Of a DNA stretch of 17,855 nt, positions 1 to 6,287 are shown piece by piece. Position numbers and translations under genes: made by a program. The notes under the pieces were generated by a model. That model saw nothing but the letters and a program-made list of their open reading frames with translations. It made no database searches and had not been told where the DNA came from. Source of the stretch: an uncultured Collinsella sp. GTDB taxonomy: Bacteria > Actinomycetota > Coriobacteriia > Coriobacteriales > Coriobacteriaceae. Location of the stretch: NCBI GenBank assembly GCA_900541785.1, contig UQKY01000048.1, positions 1-17,855 of the forward strand, read 5' to 3'. Numbering within the stretch: the stretch's first letter is position 1; each line of letters begins with the position of its first letter.

Positions 1-12
1 CCTGCGCAAGAC

Positions 13-38
13 GAAGGCCACATTAAGTGGCCTTCTTT
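13..38 (+). terminator. Intrinsic terminator at the left edge
   Basis: A perfect 9-bp stem (GAAGGCCAC at 13-21, GTGGCCTTC at 27-35) with a 5-nt loop is followed by TTTG. It probably ends a plus-strand gene lying left of the window. The 12 bases before the stem, together with its first 7 bases, form a 19-bp sequence that recurs at the right edge (17823-17841). Confidence 0.65.
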
Positions 39-146
39 GCGTGCGGAACTCGCGACAAACTTAATGCCCGGCCCGCCGGGGCCACGCGGCACTTGGTTGT
101 CGCAAGCGGCTCGCTTTTCGGAACTGGGCTGATATTTTCTAGATGT

Positions 147-182
147 AAGGCGCCCTTGGTCCTAATGGGCCTGGGGCGCCTT
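147..182. other. Strong hairpin related to the tRNA-Gln terminator
   Basis: A 9-bp outer stem (AAGGCGCCC at 147-155, GGGCGCCTT at 174-182) encloses an inner GGTCC/GGGCC stem and a TAAT loop. Its layout resembles the hairpin at 241-272, so the two may be copies. It has no clean T-run on either strand, so calling it a terminator is uncertain. Confidence 0.45.
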
Positions 183-200
183 CGCGTTTCCTCGGCTCCG

Positions 201-234
201 CACCCTTGTGGGTTCGAATCCCTCCGCTTGTCCA
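201..234 (+). pseudogene. tRNA 3'-end-like fragment, no 5' half found
   Basis: The 17 bases GGGTTCGAATCCCTCCG at 210-226 are identical to the T-arm and first acceptor bases of the adjacent tRNA-Gln, but on the opposite strand. CCA lies at 232-234 and a strong hairpin follows at once, as it would after a real tRNA gene. However, the spacing from T-arm to CCA is one base short for a normal 7-bp acceptor stem. I could not fold a D-arm, anticodon arm and 5' acceptor strand from the sequence upstream. CAAGCGG at 103-109 would pair with CCGCTTG, but it is far too distant. I read this as a tRNA relic; a divergent tRNA or chance similarity remain possible. Confidence 0.3.
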
Positions 235-240
235 CAAGAA

Positions 241-272
241 AGCGCCCTGGGCCGTTATGGGCTCAGGGCGCT
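241..272 (-). terminator. Terminator of tRNA-Gln
   Basis: A 9-bp stem (AGCGCCCTG at 241-249, CAGGGCGCT at 264-272) extends inward by a few more pairs. Read on the minus strand it lies about 10 bases past the CCA end of tRNA-Gln and is followed by TTTCTTGTG, a modest T-rich tail. On the plus strand it is followed by CAGTTTTA, so it could act in both directions. Confidence 0.6.
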
Positions 273-281
273 CAGTTTTAA

Positions 282-356
282 TGGCTGGGACGGAGGGATT
301 CGAACCCCCAACAGCCGGCACCAAAAACCGGAGTTCTACCGTTGAACTACGTCCCA
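282..356 (-). tRNA. tRNA-Gln, anticodon TTG
   Basis: The minus strand folds into a full cloverleaf. The 7-bp acceptor stem is TGGGACG/CGTCCCA. The D-arm is GTTC-loop-GAAC. The anticodon stem is CCGGT/GCCGG with loop TTTTGGT, giving anticodon TTG at positions 34-36. The T-loop is TTCGAAT. Base 73 is G and CCA is encoded. The weak first pair (T1-A72) and G73 agree with known glutamine identity. It decodes CAA, and CAG by wobble. It is 75 nt long including CCA, and the gene at 394-1299 lies just upstream on the same strand. Confidence 0.95.
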
Positions 357-393
357 GTATGGGTGTTGCACAAAAGCAACTCGTTTAGTTTAC

Positions 394-1299
394 CTAATCT
401 GCGAGGGCATCGCAAACGCCATCGAGCAGGCGTACGGCGAGTGTCTGCGCGTCGCTGGCCGTGAAGGTGCCGTTGTAGCGCGTCATGCCCGTGAGCTCAA
501 TGCGAATGCGTGCCGGCTTCTGCTGTGCGGCGACATTGGCAGTGCGGATGCGCTGGGCCAGGTTGTGGCACTCGGCGAGGGCAATCGTGGCGCGCGGTGC
601 GGCGTCGGCGGGCAGCTCGTCGCTTGCGATCTCGAGCACCAGGTCAACGTCGGTTGGGACCTCGGAGTCGCAGAGCATCATGCCGCTGTTGTCGGTCGTC
701 GCCGTGGCGATGTTCCACATGCGCGATGCTACGCTGCGCGCGATAGGGTCCTCGCCAATGACGGCAATCTGGAAACGCTCGAGTACGTTGGCCGCGCGGG
801 CAAAGCCGATGCGCGATTCGGCCTCGGTCACCGAAGGCTTACCCTCCCACACGTGGTGCAGGCGGTTGATATAGGCGTAGGTATCCTGGAAAGCCATACC
901 GTCGGCAAACAGACCGACGTTTTCCTGGAACTGCTGAAGGGCCGCTTCGGTGTGAGGGCCAAAGTAGCCATCGTCCTCGCCGCAGGCAAAGCCCAAAACG
1001 TTGAGCGCCTTCTGCAGGGCCTGCACGTCGGCGCCATGGAAATTGGGCATACGCAGGTAGAGGGTGCGGTCGCCCAGCTTATACGAGGCGTCGACCAGGG
1101 CACTCCAGCAGGGGATGTCAACGGCGTGGCCGGCGGCAAGACCGCTGTCGAGCCTAAAGGTGCTAACGGCCTGCTCGGTGGTGGCACCAAAGTGCTTGTC
1201 GGCGACCTCGGTGGCATCAATCGTGTAGCCGAGCTGCAGGAGACGAGACTGCACGTCCTCGACGGCTGCTCCCTGCATGCCCGTTGTAATAGGTTCCAT
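394..1299 (-). CDS. Peptidoglycan-binding protein with an amidase-like but apparently ligand-less C-terminus
   Basis: This 301-residue protein has two peptidoglycan_binding_1-type repeats, roughly residues 5-70 and 83-145, each with the helical pattern and Y/F-FG-x-T-E-A-A-(L/V)-x-x-F signature (DGYFGPHTEAALQQFQ in the second). There is no signal peptide or membrane segment, so it probably stays in the cytoplasm or leaves by an unknown route. Residues 155-301 recall Amidase_3 in order: a strand like DVDLVLEIASDE at about 217-228, then a helix, then RIRIELTG and a final LAVRLLDGVCDAL helix. The DPGHGG start and the zinc ligands H/E/H are not visible. Actinobacterial CwlM combines the same domain types and acts as a regulator of cell-wall precursor synthesis; equivalence here is inference. 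The ATG at 1299 is preceded by AAAGGGG. A 138-bp gap separates it from the upstream prenyl synthase gene. Confidence 0.8.
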   Translation of the reverse strand: MEPITTGMQGAAVEDVQSRLLQLGYTIDATEVADKHFGATTEQAVSTFRLDSGLAAGHAVDIPCWSALVDASYKLGDRTLYLRMPNFHGADVQALQKALNVLGFACGEDDGYFGPHTEAALQQFQENVGLFADGMAFQDTYAYINRLHHVWEGKPSVTEAESRIGFARAANVLERFQIAVIGEDPIARSVASRMWNIATATTDNSGMMLCDSEVPTDVDLVLEIASDELPADAAPRATIALAECHNLAQRIRTANVAAQQKPARIRIELTGMTRYNGTFTASDAQTLAVRLLDGVCDALAD

Positions 1300-1437
1300 G
1301 AACGAACCCCTTTCGGCGTATCATTCGTACTATTTGAGCGCCTGTCGGATAGACGACGCAAAGGGATGCATAAACATACATTCAACAGTGTAGCAACTTG
1401 TACCCAAATGCGCTGCCGACAGGTTTTGCAACCCCCG

Positions 1438-2463
1438 CTAGTTGAGTCGCTCCACAAAGAAATCTGCCATGGAGAGGAACAGTTCGCGTGCGTGCGAATC
1501 AAGCTCAACGTCCTCGATGGCGGCCTTGGCTTTGGCGGTTAGGTCCAGCGCGTAGGCGTGGGCGTAATCGATAGAGCCGGTCTCCTGGAAGATTTCCACG
1601 GCGCGCGCGAGCTGCGCGGGATCCTCGGTGCCCGAGGAGAGGATCGCTTCAATCTCATCGTGATAGCGCTCATCAGACAGGGCGTGCACGGCAACGAGCG
1701 TGCGCTTACCCTCGGTGATGTCGGTACGGAAGTCCTTGTTGGCGGCCTCCTTGGTACCGATCAAGTTGAGCAGATCATCTTGGATCTGGAAGGCAAGGCC
1801 CGTGTGCAGGCCAAAGGCGCGCAGCGCCTCGACCTGCTGTTCGCTGCCTCCGCCAATGATGGCTCCGGCGGCAAGCGGCGTGGCTCCGCTGTAATACGCG
1901 GTCTTGTGCGTTGCCATGTCCAGGTAATCGTCGACCGAGATGTCAAAACGCCCGTCACGGACCCAGCCCAAGTCGAGCGCCTGACCCTCGATGGTGCGGA
2001 CGATCATCTCGGTGAGCTCGTGGAGTACGCGCAGCTTTACGTCTGCCTCAAGCGTGGGATCGTCGAGAACCGTCTTGGTGACCATGGTAAGTGCCAGGTC
2101 GCCGCAGTTGATAGCAAGCCCCGTGCCCTCGGTGAGGTGCATGCAGGGCTTGCCGCGGCGCAGCTGGCCGTTGTCGGCGATGTCGTCATGGATGAGCGCA
2201 CCCGACTGAAAGTGCTCGATAGCCGCCGCCGCGCTGCGGGCGCTCTCAAAGCTGCCGCCCACTGCGGTTGCGGCGAGCATGCAGATAAGCGGGCGGTGGC
2301 GCTTGCCGGCGTTGGCGGTAAATGCCGAAAGCGGGGTATACAAGTAGCGCTCGATATCGGCAGAGGTCGCCTGTCCGTCAAAGAACGTGGCCAGATAGTC
2401 GTTAATCTGGTCAAAGTGCTGGGCTAAAAAGCTGGTAAACGGACTGGACACGGGTTCTCGCAT
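1438..2463 (-). CDS. Polyprenyl diphosphate synthase (trans-isoprenyl diphosphate synthase)
   Basis: The enzyme extends allylic diphosphates with isopentenyl diphosphate to give a C15-C20 or longer trans-prenyl chain, for quinones, carotenoids or related lipids. Visible family motifs are GKRHRP at 53-58 (IPP binding), the first Asp-rich motif DDIAD at 93-97 followed by LRRGKP, KT at 187-188, the second Asp-rich region QDDLLN at 228-233, and DITEGKRT at 248-255. The third acidic position of the second motif is Asn, which occurs in some family members. The residues four and five places before the first motif are Ala and Gly, not bulky aromatics, which argues against a strict C15 product (inference). 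At 341 residues the length is normal. The ATG at 2463 has a weak AAGAAAG ribosome site. Its role next to a PTS gene and a wall-binding protein is not obvious. The exact product cannot be read from sequence. Confidence 0.9.
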   Translation of the reverse strand: MREPVSSPFTSFLAQHFDQINDYLATFFDGQATSADIERYLYTPLSAFTANAGKRHRPLICMLAATAVGGSFESARSAAAAIEHFQSGALIHDDIADNGQLRRGKPCMHLTEGTGLAINCGDLALTMVTKTVLDDPTLEADVKLRVLHELTEMIVRTIEGQALDLGWVRDGRFDISVDDYLDMATHKTAYYSGATPLAAGAIIGGGSEQQVEALRAFGLHTGLAFQIQDDLLNLIGTKEAANKDFRTDITEGKRTLVAVHALSDERYHDEIEAILSSGTEDPAQLARAVEIFQETGSIDYAHAYALDLTAKAKAAIEDVELDSHARELFLSMADFFVERLN

Positions 2464-2576
2464 TCTTTCTTAGGTTGCATCGTTGCGGTGTGCAGATACC
2501 ATATTGCCACATTGGAGTTGCCGGCGCGTCTGTTTTGGCGATTTGGGGAAACGGGACGCGTGCGCGTGCCGGCTGC

Positions 2577-5027
2577 TTATATAAGCCTAAAGTGCTCGAG
2601 CGCCTTGACGACGCCATCTTTGTCGACCGAGTCGGTGATGTAGTCGGCGCGCTTTTTGAGATAGTCCGGCGCATTACCCATGGCGATACCGACATCGACG
2701 GCGTTCATCAGCGAGACGTCATTGCTGGCGTCGCCGATGCCGTATACGGTTCCGTGGTGGGGATCGAGGGCGTCGAGTACAGACTGGATGCCCCCACGCT
2801 TCGTGCATTCGCGGGGCGAGATTTCGGTTACCTCGAGTTCGAGCTCGTTAAAGCACAGCAGCGGCTCAAGTGCCTTATCTTGAGCGATGTGGTTAGCGAG
2901 CGATGTAGACATCAAGATCTTGTAAGCACTGTAATGTTGCAGCTGCGTGACTGCGTCGCCCAGGGTGCGCGCGTATCCGGGAGCATCGGGGGCATCGGCA
3001 CTCATGCGCACGACGCCGTTGAGGCCCTCAAAGCGGATGACCTCGCCCGATTGCTCAAGGTAGGGGGCAAGACGCTGCAGCATGCTGGGCGTCATCGACA
3101 GATCGCGAATTGCGTGTCCGTTGATCTCGGCGTAACCGCCCGCAAGACAGACGATGCCGGTCCAGGGCAGCTCTAGAAGTTTGGGGTGGATGCAGCTGAG
3201 GGTGCGTCCTGTGCAGATAAAGGCCATGTTGCCATTTGCAACGAAATCGCGGATGGCCTGCGAGACCGCCTCGTTGGGATAGGGGGACAGGTCACGCTCG
3301 CTCTCGGGAAGCTCTTGTGCCGCTCGAGGGTCTTGCCAGGCGAGCGTTCCGTCGATATCGAAGAAACAGATATCGCTGCGATTATGGGCTGCGCTGGCGG
3401 CAGGGGAGGCCGAGGTGGTGGGCACAAATTCCGGCTCGAGGCCCATGATCTGGTCAAAATGCTCTTTAACGCGGGGAACGGAGATGCCGATGATCACCTG
3501 GGCGGTCTTGCCCGTAATGATGAGGCCCTTGGCGCCCACCGCGACAAACGACGCGTTATCTGCAACGATGGAAGGGTCTGCGACCTCGACGCGCAGGCGC
3601 GTGGCACAGTTGGTTGCGCCCACAATATTGCCAACACCACCTAAAAGCTGAATTACCCGCTCAGCGAGGATGTGATCTTGATCGGATCGACTATTGACCT
3701 CGTCATTGGGAGATTGCTCTTTGGCAAAGCCGCTTTCCGTTAAACGATCGATTGCCGCGCGATTGGCGACATGATCCTCGCGGCCCGGCGTCTTAAGGTC
3801 ATAGATCAAGATGAGTGCTCGAAAACTAACAAAAAAGATGAGGCTAAAGGCAAGGCCGATACCGAGCGCCAAAAGATAGGCACCGGCATGCGTGCGCATG
3901 AGCGGAATAAAGTTGAAGGCTGCCATCTCCATGAGGCCGCCCGAGAAGATGCCGACGATGCCAAAGAGATTCATGGTTGTGGCAAGGCAAGACGATAAGA
4001 CGGCGTAGAGAAAAAAGAGCCCGGGGTGGGTGAACATAAAGAGAAACTCGAGTGGCTCGGTAACGCCGCAAACCACCGAGGCGATGATGGCGGGAACAAG
4101 GATGACCCTGAGGCCAGCGCGGCGTTCTGGTTTTGCGGTGGAGTAGAACGCGGCTGCGATGGCGGGAAGGCCAAAGAGCTTGACCCAGCCGGTGGCGGTA
4201 AAACCGGCCCACGGCGCAAGTTCATTAAGGGGGCGCGTGCTATGGGAGAGGATGGGGAGCAAGCTGCTCCACGTGGCGTAGATGCCGTCGTTAATGACCA
4301 GGTTGTCGTAGTAGATCGGCATGTAGAGCAGGTGGTGCAGCCCCATGGGCTCGAGCGCTCGCTCCAAAAACACAAAGATGCCCACGCCAAAGGGGCCGAC
4401 GCTCGTAAGTGCATGGCGCAGCGTTTCGGTCATTGCGTATACGGAGGGCACGATGGCGGCCGAGATAGCGGCAAGGGCAAACACGGCAAAAAAGCTGATG
4501 AGGTAGACCAGCGAGGAGCCCGAGAAGGTGCCGAGCCAATCGGGAACCTTGGCATCGTAGAAGCGGTCATGGATGGCGACGACGGTTGCCGATACCGCCA
4601 GCGGGCCGATAATGCCGGTGTCGAGCGTCTTGATGCCGTCGATGATGGTGATGCCGCTAGCGGAGGTCAAAGACGACGGGTACTTAAGTCCAAGATTGTC
4701 TCCGCTCAGCTTAATGATCTCGCTCAAAAAGAAGCAGTAGGCAAAATAGGCGACGAGAGCCTCGAGGCAGCAACGAGCCGGTTGCTTTTGGGCAAGACCG
4801 ATAGGCAGCGCTACGGCAAAAAGGAGCGGGAGGCGCTTAAAGACCGTCCATGAGCCGCGCTGGATGATGGTCCAAAAAACGTACCAAGGGGTTCCGTATA
4901 CGGCTAGATCGCCGACGATGTCCACAGTCGTTGCGAGAGCGGAGACGCCGACCATGAGGCCTGATATAGAAAACAGCATGGCGGGCGCGAACATTGCCCC
5001 GCCAAAGCGTTGGATTTTTTGCAGCAT
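2577..5027 (-). CDS. PTS sugar EIIC-EIIB permease fused to a Cof-type HAD phosphatase
   Basis: This 816-residue protein joins three parts. Residues about 1-410 form a multi-span EIIC domain of the glucose/maltose/alpha-glucoside family, with GLHHLLYMPIYYDN at 229-242 and GVTEPLEF at 321-328. Residues about 450-530 form EIIB, with the phosphorylated Cys474 in NCATRLR. An Ala/Ser/Thr-rich linker (about 535-550) leads to a HAD phosphatase (about 551-816) with DIDGT at 557-561, CTGRT at 605-609, Lys743 and GDASND at 765-770. The C-B order matches GlvC/MalX/PtsG rather than TreP (B-C). No EIIA domain is present, so a separate EIIA is needed. The natural reading is import with phosphorylation followed by dephosphorylation of the sugar phosphate by the attached domain. 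Maltose or another alpha-glucoside is a likely substrate given the neighbours, but this is inference. The ATG at 5027 follows GGAAGG. It diverges from the TreR-like regulator. Confidence 0.88.
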   Translation of the reverse strand: MLQKIQRFGGAMFAPAMLFSISGLMVGVSALATTVDIVGDLAVYGTPWYVFWTIIQRGSWTVFKRLPLLFAVALPIGLAQKQPARCCLEALVAYFAYCFFLSEIIKLSGDNLGLKYPSSLTSASGITIIDGIKTLDTGIIGPLAVSATVVAIHDRFYDAKVPDWLGTFSGSSLVYLISFFAVFALAAISAAIVPSVYAMTETLRHALTSVGPFGVGIFVFLERALEPMGLHHLLYMPIYYDNLVINDGIYATWSSLLPILSHSTRPLNELAPWAGFTATGWVKLFGLPAIAAAFYSTAKPERRAGLRVILVPAIIASVVCGVTEPLEFLFMFTHPGLFFLYAVLSSCLATTMNLFGIVGIFSGGLMEMAAFNFIPLMRTHAGAYLLALGIGLAFSLIFFVSFRALILIYDLKTPGREDHVANRAAIDRLTESGFAKEQSPNDEVNSRSDQDHILAERVIQLLGGVGNIVGATNCATRLRVEVADPSIVADNASFVAVGAKGLIITGKTAQVIIGISVPRVKEHFDQIMGLEPEFVPTTSASPAASAAHNRSDICFFDIDGTLAWQDPRAAQELPESERDLSPYPNEAVSQAIRDFVANGNMAFICTGRTLSCIHPKLLELPWTGIVCLAGGYAEINGHAIRDLSMTPSMLQRLAPYLEQSGEVIRFEGLNGVVRMSADAPDAPGYARTLGDAVTQLQHYSAYKILMSTSLANHIAQDKALEPLLCFNELELEVTEISPRECTKRGGIQSVLDALDPHHGTVYGIGDASNDVSLMNAVDVGIAMGNAPDYLKKRADYITDSVDKDGVVKALEHFRLI

Positions 5028-5068
5028 GTTCTGCCTTCCGAATATCGAGGCGCGTTGCGCGTGGGGAA

Positions 5069-5080
5069 ACGTTTAAACAA
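5069..5080. promoter_or_regulatory. Operator-like palindrome A, upstream of the PTS fusion gene
   Basis: ACGTTTAAACAA matches the consensus TTGTTTAAACAA at 10 of 12 positions and contains the exact palindrome GTTTAAAC. It lies just downstream of a minus-strand -10-like TACAAT (5088-5093), about where transcription of the PTS gene would start. A bound repressor there would block it. Confidence 0.55.
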
Positions 5081-5087
5081 TGGATTC

Positions 5088-5093
5088 ATTGTA
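5088..5093 (-). promoter_or_regulatory. Candidate -10 element for the PTS fusion gene
   Basis: Read on the minus strand this is TACAAT, close to the sigma-70 consensus TATAAT. No good -35 hexamer stands at 17 bases upstream, so an activator or a weak promoter is possible. The distance to the ATG at 5027 is about 60 bases. Confidence 0.35.
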
Positions 5094-5152
5094 GAGGACC
5101 AGACGATTGTCGTACCGGCAGTTTTGAGCGAAACCGATTTGGGCATGACAGA

Positions 5153-5166
5153 AACCGTCAACGGTT
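5153..5166. promoter_or_regulatory. Palindrome AACCGTCAACGGTT in the divergent control region
   Basis: This perfect palindrome has 6-bp arms and a 2-base centre and lies midway between the divergent PTS and regulator genes. Related AAACCG half-sites lie at 5131-5137 and, inverted, at 5190-5196. It differs from the GTTTAAAC sites and could bind a second regulator. Confidence 0.35.
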
Positions 5167-5190
5167 AAATCCTGTCGCTTTACCGATATT

Positions 5191-5202
5191 CGGTTTAAAC
5201 AA
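5191..5202. promoter_or_regulatory. Operator-like palindrome B, upstream of the TreR-like regulator gene
   Basis: CGGTTTAAACAA contains the same exact GTTTAAAC core as sites A and C and matches the 12-bp consensus at 10 positions. It lies about 55 bases before the regulator start, in its likely promoter, which would fit autoregulation. Confidence 0.5.
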
Positions 5203-5256
5203 CTTTAAGAAATGCTATCGTGCCTAGCCGGAAATGAACAATGTAGAGGTAAAACA

Positions 5257-5976
5257 ATGCCAAAAGCGATATACGAAGGAATCTACCGAGAAATACGTTC
5301 GCGCATCATTAATGGGACCTATGCGTTTCAGGAGATGCTGCCGACCGAAGCCGAGCTGACCGCGGAGTTTGGCTGCACGCGCAATACCGTTCGACGCGCC
5401 TTGAGCATGCTGGCCGATCAGATGTTTGTGCAGCCTATACACGGCAAGGGCGTGCGCGTTATTTGGCTCAAGGGCGAAACCGACATGTTGGGCGCACTCG
5501 AGGAAGTCGAGTCGTTTGGCGAATTTGCAAAGCGCAACAATGCCGTTGCATCGACGGACGTTAAGTCTTTTGAACATTTGATTTGCACTGAGCAACTTTC
5601 TCGTCGCCTGGGCTTTAAGGTGGGCGAGGAGCTGATTCGTGTAGTGCGTGTCCGAAGCCTCAACGGCAATGCTCGCCAGGTGGACCACGGCTACTTTTTG
5701 GAGTCGATCGCCAAGGGTCTGACGCCCGAGATCGCCGCAAAGTCAATTTACGACTATCTGGAGCACAAACGCGGCGTCAAGGTGATGGCGAGTCGCCGTA
5801 CGGTGAGCGTCGAGCTTGCCAACGATGAGGACTGCAGCTATCTTGACCTCGGCAAATACAACTGCGTTGCCGTCATGGAGAGTCAGTCGTACACCTCGGA
5901 CGGCATCTTGTTCGAGGTCACGCATGCCCGCACGCATCCCGAGATCTTCCACTACCGCGTCAACTCCAAGCGATAG
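5257..5976 (+). CDS. GntR/HutC-family transcriptional regulator, TreR-like
   Basis: The 239-residue protein has an N-terminal winged helix-turn-helix (about 5-70; LPTEAELTAEFG, recognition helix TRNTVRRAL, wing HGKGV) and a C-terminal UTRA effector domain (about 85-232). From memory it resembles Bacillus TreR along its whole length, for example VESFGEFA, AKSIYDYLE and the NDEDCSYLDL region. TreR-type proteins bind palindromes like TTGTATATACAA and respond to trehalose 6-phosphate or related sugar phosphates. The start at 5257 is chosen because TAGAGGT lies 6 bases before it; an in-frame ATG at 5212 lacks a ribosome site. It diverges from the PTS-phosphatase gene and shares its control region. 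The effector is unknown; a sugar phosphate made by the PTS permease is the obvious candidate, and the fused phosphatase would remove it. Similar palindromes lie upstream of the ABC operon and malQ. Confidence 0.88.
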   Translation: MPKAIYEGIYREIRSRIINGTYAFQEMLPTEAELTAEFGCTRNTVRRALSMLADQMFVQPIHGKGVRVIWLKGETDMLGALEEVESFGEFAKRNNAVASTDVKSFEHLICTEQLSRRLGFKVGEELIRVVRVRSLNGNARQVDHGYFLESIAKGLTPEIAAKSIYDYLEHKRGVKVMASRRTVSVELANDEDCSYLDLGKYNCVAVMESQSYTSDGILFEVTHARTHPEIFHYRVNSKR

Positions 5977-6022
5977 CCGGCTAGCTCGCAGCCTGACGAG
6001 ACTCATGCCCTCAAAGCGAACG

Positions 6023-6069
6023 AAAACGCCCGGTCAAACCGACGATGCGTCGGTTTGACCGGGCGTTTT
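6023..6069 (+). terminator. Terminator of the TreR-like gene
   Basis: A perfect 21-bp inverted repeat (6023-6043 with 6049-6069) around a 5-base loop ends in TTTTCTCT on the plus strand. The other strand also ends in TTTT, so it could stop transcription both ways and insulate the ABC operon from the regulator gene. Confidence 0.92.
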
Positions 6070-6091
6070 CTCTGCATTAGATAACAAATAA

Positions 6092-6103
6092 TTGTTTATA
6101 CAA
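6092..6103. promoter_or_regulatory. Operator-like palindrome D, upstream of the ABC operon
   Basis: TTGTTTATACAA matches the consensus TTGTTTAAACAA at 11 of 12 positions and is close to the TreR operator TTGTATATACAA. It lies about 70 bases upstream of the likely -35 of the binding-protein gene. A short ACTTG-T-CAAGT palindrome follows at 6105-6115. Confidence 0.5.
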
Positions 6104-6167
6104 AACTTGTCAAGTATCAAGTTGAATACTACCGTTCACCGAAGTTTTTCTACCGCTCTAGTAATAC

Positions 6168-6179
6168 TTGTTCAAACAA
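6168..6179. promoter_or_regulatory. Operator-like palindrome E, over the -35 of the ABC operon
   Basis: TTGTTCAAACAA matches the consensus at 11 of 12 positions and overlaps the probable -35 hexamer. A shorter TTGTACAA palindrome at 6196-6203 covers the -10. Together with site D this gives a two-site arrangement suited to repression. Confidence 0.55.
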
Positions 6180-6199
6180 CTAGCCAAATAGCGTATTGT
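6171..6199 (+). promoter_or_regulatory. Candidate promoter of the sugar ABC operon
   Basis: A TTCAAA -35 (6171-6176) and TATTGT -10 (6194-6199) are separated by 17 bases. Each matches its consensus hexamer only moderately. Transcription would start near 6207, about 80 bases before the ATG at 6288. Confidence 0.4.
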
Positions 6200-6287
6200 A
6201 CAAATCAGCAAAAGGGGCAAAGTCCCCGAGCCAATCTCCGAAGGCGGCGGCAAAGGGTGCCGCCACGGTGTGAAAGGGTGGATTGTA

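Noticed and set aside
1341..1419. Inverted repeat CCTGTCGG/CCGACAGG between the prenyl synthase and peptidoglycan-binding genes
   Set aside because: The arms are 8 bp and about 60 bases apart, with no T-run suited to the minus-strand genes. This is too weak to call a terminator or operator.
565..1542. A 325-codon plus-strand frame opposite the peptidoglycan-binding and prenyl synthase genes
   Set aside because: It spans two well-supported minus-strand genes and their gap, shows no family motif, and reads as an antisense shadow.
2577..5027. Assigning the PTS gene as treP (trehalose) because of the TreR-like neighbour
   Set aside because: The domain order is C-B, as in the maltose/glucose group, while TreP is B-C. 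The substrate cannot be settled from sequence.
6270..6287. GTG at 6270 as the start of the binding-protein gene
   Set aside because: The ATG at 6288 has GGGTGG at the right distance and gives a normal Tat/lipoprotein signal. The GTG has no ribosome site and would place that site inside the coding region.
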